NCBI GenBank assembly: GCA_017517985.1
Contig: JAFWWX010000119.1
Location: 1-6,858, forward strand
DNA: 6,858 nucleotides
Origin: Clostridia bacterium
Lineage (GTDB): Bacteria; Bacillota_A; Clostridia; Oscillospirales; CAG-382
Direction of reading: 5' to 3'
Shown here: piece by piece, positions 5,147 through 6,858 of the stretch
Layout of the letters: each line of letters opens with the position of its first letter
Numbering within the stretch: position 1 is the stretch's first letter
Translations under genes and position numbers: made by a program
The notes under the pieces: model-generated
The model's database searches: none
The model's input: the letters and a program-made list of their open reading frames with translations, nothing else
Told to the model about the DNA's origin: nothing

Positions 5147-6457
5147 ATGTCAGGACTTGCAGCACCGGAAAGAATACTGAAAAAAATAGGCGTAGGTGTG
5201 CTTTGTATATTGTTGGTGATTTATGTTGGAAGACAGCTTGTAAATCTTGTCAATTCAAATCTTGAAACAGAGATTGCACTTGCTGTTACCGGCGAGGAAG
5301 CAGTTGAACTTGATTGTTATATTATGCGTGATGAAATAGTTCTCACATCAAGAACGGACGGAATAATGCTTGCGAATGTTGATGACGGAGGCCGCATATC
5401 AAAGGATCGCGAGGTTGTCAGAGTATATTATGAGGAAAGCGATTATTCTGTTGAAAACAGCATAAGGACATTGGATAAAAAGATAGAGCTTCTCCAAAAA
5501 AGCGCAGTTGATACAGCATATGTATCGGCAGATCTTGAAAAAATGGATGCAGATATAGGAGAGCTGTTTTCAAATTCCGGAATATACAATGCGAAAAATG
5601 ACCTTACCGGTGCATTAAGCTACAGAGATGATATTCTTGTGTATATGAACAAAAGATGGCTGATTTCAAATCCTGATAAGAGCTATGCGAGGAAAATAAA
5701 TGAGCTGTCAAATGAAAAAATGGAATACAGAAGCAGGCTCGTGGGTAGTTCCTATGGAATTACAGCGCCGGAATCCGGATATTATTTCGCAACAGTTGAC
5801 GGTTATGAGGATATTTTTTCATCAGAAAAACTTTCCAGCCTTACAATCGAAGAATTTAAGAAGATGACGGAAAGCTCGCCTGTGGAATATACTGAAAAGG
5901 TTGCCGGAAAAATTGTGACAGACTATAACTGGTATATTGCCTGTCCTGTAAAAACAGACAATGCAAAATACTTTGATATCGGAAAAACATACACAGTGGA
6001 GTTCACATATAATTATGGAGCGGTTCTTGATATGATGCTTCAGACGAAGATTACAGAAAATAACTCTGATGATGCGATACTTGTGTTCTCTTCTAATGAA
6101 ATGCCGGAGGATTTTGAATATACAAGATGTCAGAAGGTAAGAATAATACACAAAAAATATAGCGGGCTTAAGGTGCCGAAGGAAGCTGTAAGAGTTGTGA
6201 ATGATGTTAAGGGAGTATATGTAGTAAGCGGAACAATAATTGAGTTTAAACGCGCTGAGGAAATATATTCAACTGATGATTATTATATTATCGATTCTGA
6301 TCCGGCATCGCCGAATTATGAGAAAAAATATGAGAGAACCAAAACCCTGAATGAGGACGGAACAGATGAGAGTGTTACATACTACAGATCACTGTCACTG
6401 TATGACCAGGTTATAATAAATGGCAAAGACATATACGACGGAATGAAGATCGAATAA
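5147..6457 (+). CDS. HlyD-type membrane-anchored adaptor-like protein
   Basis: A 436-residue protein with a short N-terminal cytoplasmic part, one membrane anchor (about residues 14-35, VGVLCILLVIYVG), and a large outside domain. The layout is that of Gram-positive HlyD/membrane-fusion-protein relatives: a first half-lipoyl strand set (RTDGIMLANVDDGGRISKD, near 68-87), a helical hairpin rich in Lys, Glu and Leu (about 100-200), a second half-lipoyl set (ITAPESGYYFATVDGYED, near 205-222), then beta-barrel-like segments and LKVPKEAVRVVNDVKGVYVV near 344-363, ending KDIYDGMKIE. Such proteins classically bridge ABC transporters to the envelope, but no transporter gene lies beside this one. Position between miaA and yggS instead matches a conserved clostridial order leading towards division genes, so an envelope or division role is inferred, not shown. 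GGAG at 5135-5138 sits eight bases before the ATG, and the 26-base gap to miaA indicates one transcript. Confidence 0.75.
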   Translation: MSGLAAPERILKKIGVGVLCILLVIYVGRQLVNLVNSNLETEIALAVTGEEAVELDCYIMRDEIVLTSRTDGIMLANVDDGGRISKDREVVRVYYEESDYSVENSIRTLDKKIELLQKSAVDTAYVSADLEKMDADIGELFSNSGIYNAKNDLTGALSYRDDILVYMNKRWLISNPDKSYARKINELSNEKMEYRSRLVGSSYGITAPESGYYFATVDGYEDIFSSEKLSSLTIEEFKKMTESSPVEYTEKVAGKIVTDYNWYIACPVKTDNAKYFDIGKTYTVEFTYNYGAVLDMMLQTKITENNSDDAILVFSSNEMPEDFEYTRCQKVRIIHKKYSGLKVPKEAVRVVNDVKGVYVVSGTIIEFKRAEEIYSTDDYYIIDSDPASPNYEKKYERTKTLNEDGTDESVTYYRSLSLYDQVIINGKDIYDGMKIE

Positions 6458-6482
6458 ACAGTTGTGGGAAAGGAATTTTCAT

Positions 6483-6858
6483 ATGACGGATACTCTTGTT
6501 GAGAACGTAAAAAAAATAAAAAAAGAGATTGCAGAAAGTGCGGTTGCCAATGGAAGAAGTGCGGAAGATGTGAAAATAGTTCCCGCAACAAAAACAGTTT
6601 GTGCACAGCGCATAAATCTTCTTCTTGACTGCGGAATAGATACAATAGGTGAGAATAGGGTACAGGAACTACTTGAAAAATACGATGAGCTTGATAAGCG
6701 ATTCCATATTCATTTTATCGGAAAGCTCCAGACAAACAAGGTTAAGTATATAATAGATAAAGTGGATATGATTCAGTCTGTAGACAGTCTAAAGCTCTGT
6801 GCGGAAATCAGCAAGCGCGCAATTGCCATAGGAAAGATTATGGAGGTGCTTGTTGAAG
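6483..6858 (+). CDS. yggS: YggS/PROSC-family pyridoxal-phosphate homeostasis protein, 5' part (cut by window edge)
   Basis: A small PLP-binding protein (usually about 225-235 residues) with an alanine-racemase-like barrel but no racemase activity, which buffers free PLP and influences amino-acid metabolism. The first 125 codons are present and the frame is open to the window edge. Seen: KIVPATKT with the PLP-linking Lys at residue 37, IGENRVQELLEK (55-66), HFIGKLQTNKVKYI (77-90), and MIQSVDSLKL (near 96-105). All are family signatures. The start ATG has AAAGGA (6469-6474) eight bases upstream and lies 25 bases after the preceding stop, so it is the third gene of the miaA operon. In many Bacillota the equivalent gene (ylmE) is followed by sepF/ylmF, which would be expected just outside the window. 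Confidence 0.95.
   Translation, partial: MTDTLVENVKKIKKEIAESAVANGRSAEDVKIVPATKTVCAQRINLLLDCGIDTIGENRVQELLEKYDELDKRFHIHFIGKLQTNKVKYIIDKVDMIQSVDSLKLCAEISKRAIAIGKIMEVLVE

Overview
The window looks like chromosomal DNA of a low-to-moderate GC member of the Bacillota, most likely a clostridium of the Ruminococcus/Oscillospiraceae type. This is inferred from the gene set, the strong AGGAGG-type ribosome binding sites, the GAPDH sequence style, and the order miaA, HlyD-like adaptor, yggS, which I recall from that group. All supported genes are on the + strand.

Left edge (1-830): the 3' three quarters of a glycolytic GAPDH gene, closed by a clear intrinsic terminator.

Accessory region (about 831-4111): after the terminator comes a strong-looking extended -10 promoter. 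Its -10 box abuts an unusual array of about nine short hairpins (932-1128) joined by 8-base linkers. The linkers read ATGAATTG on the left and CAATTCAT on the right, so the whole array can fold into one large branched structure with a hairpin on each side of every rung. Next is an AT-rich orphan gene (1203-1826) whose product resembles an inactivated zinc metallopeptidase (KEITR where HExxH would be expected). It is bracketed by two near-identical 33-bp direct repeats. Then come two membrane transport genes: a full-length MATE-family efflux pump and a small FUSC/aromatic-acid-exporter-like protein.

Right part (4188-6858): a tightly spaced housekeeping operon of miaA (tRNA A37 dimethylallyltransferase), a single-pass membrane protein resembling Gram-positive HlyD-type adaptors, and the first 125 codons of yggS (PLP homeostasis protein). 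In related genomes this cluster often continues into sepF and other division genes, so the adaptor may have an envelope or division-linked role.

The part that best fits 'undescribed system' is 904-1905: a promoter, a double-comb hairpin array, and a pseudoenzyme-like orphan gene flanked by long direct repeats that contain a hyphenated palindrome. Whether these parts work together is inference; their close physical arrangement is directly visible.
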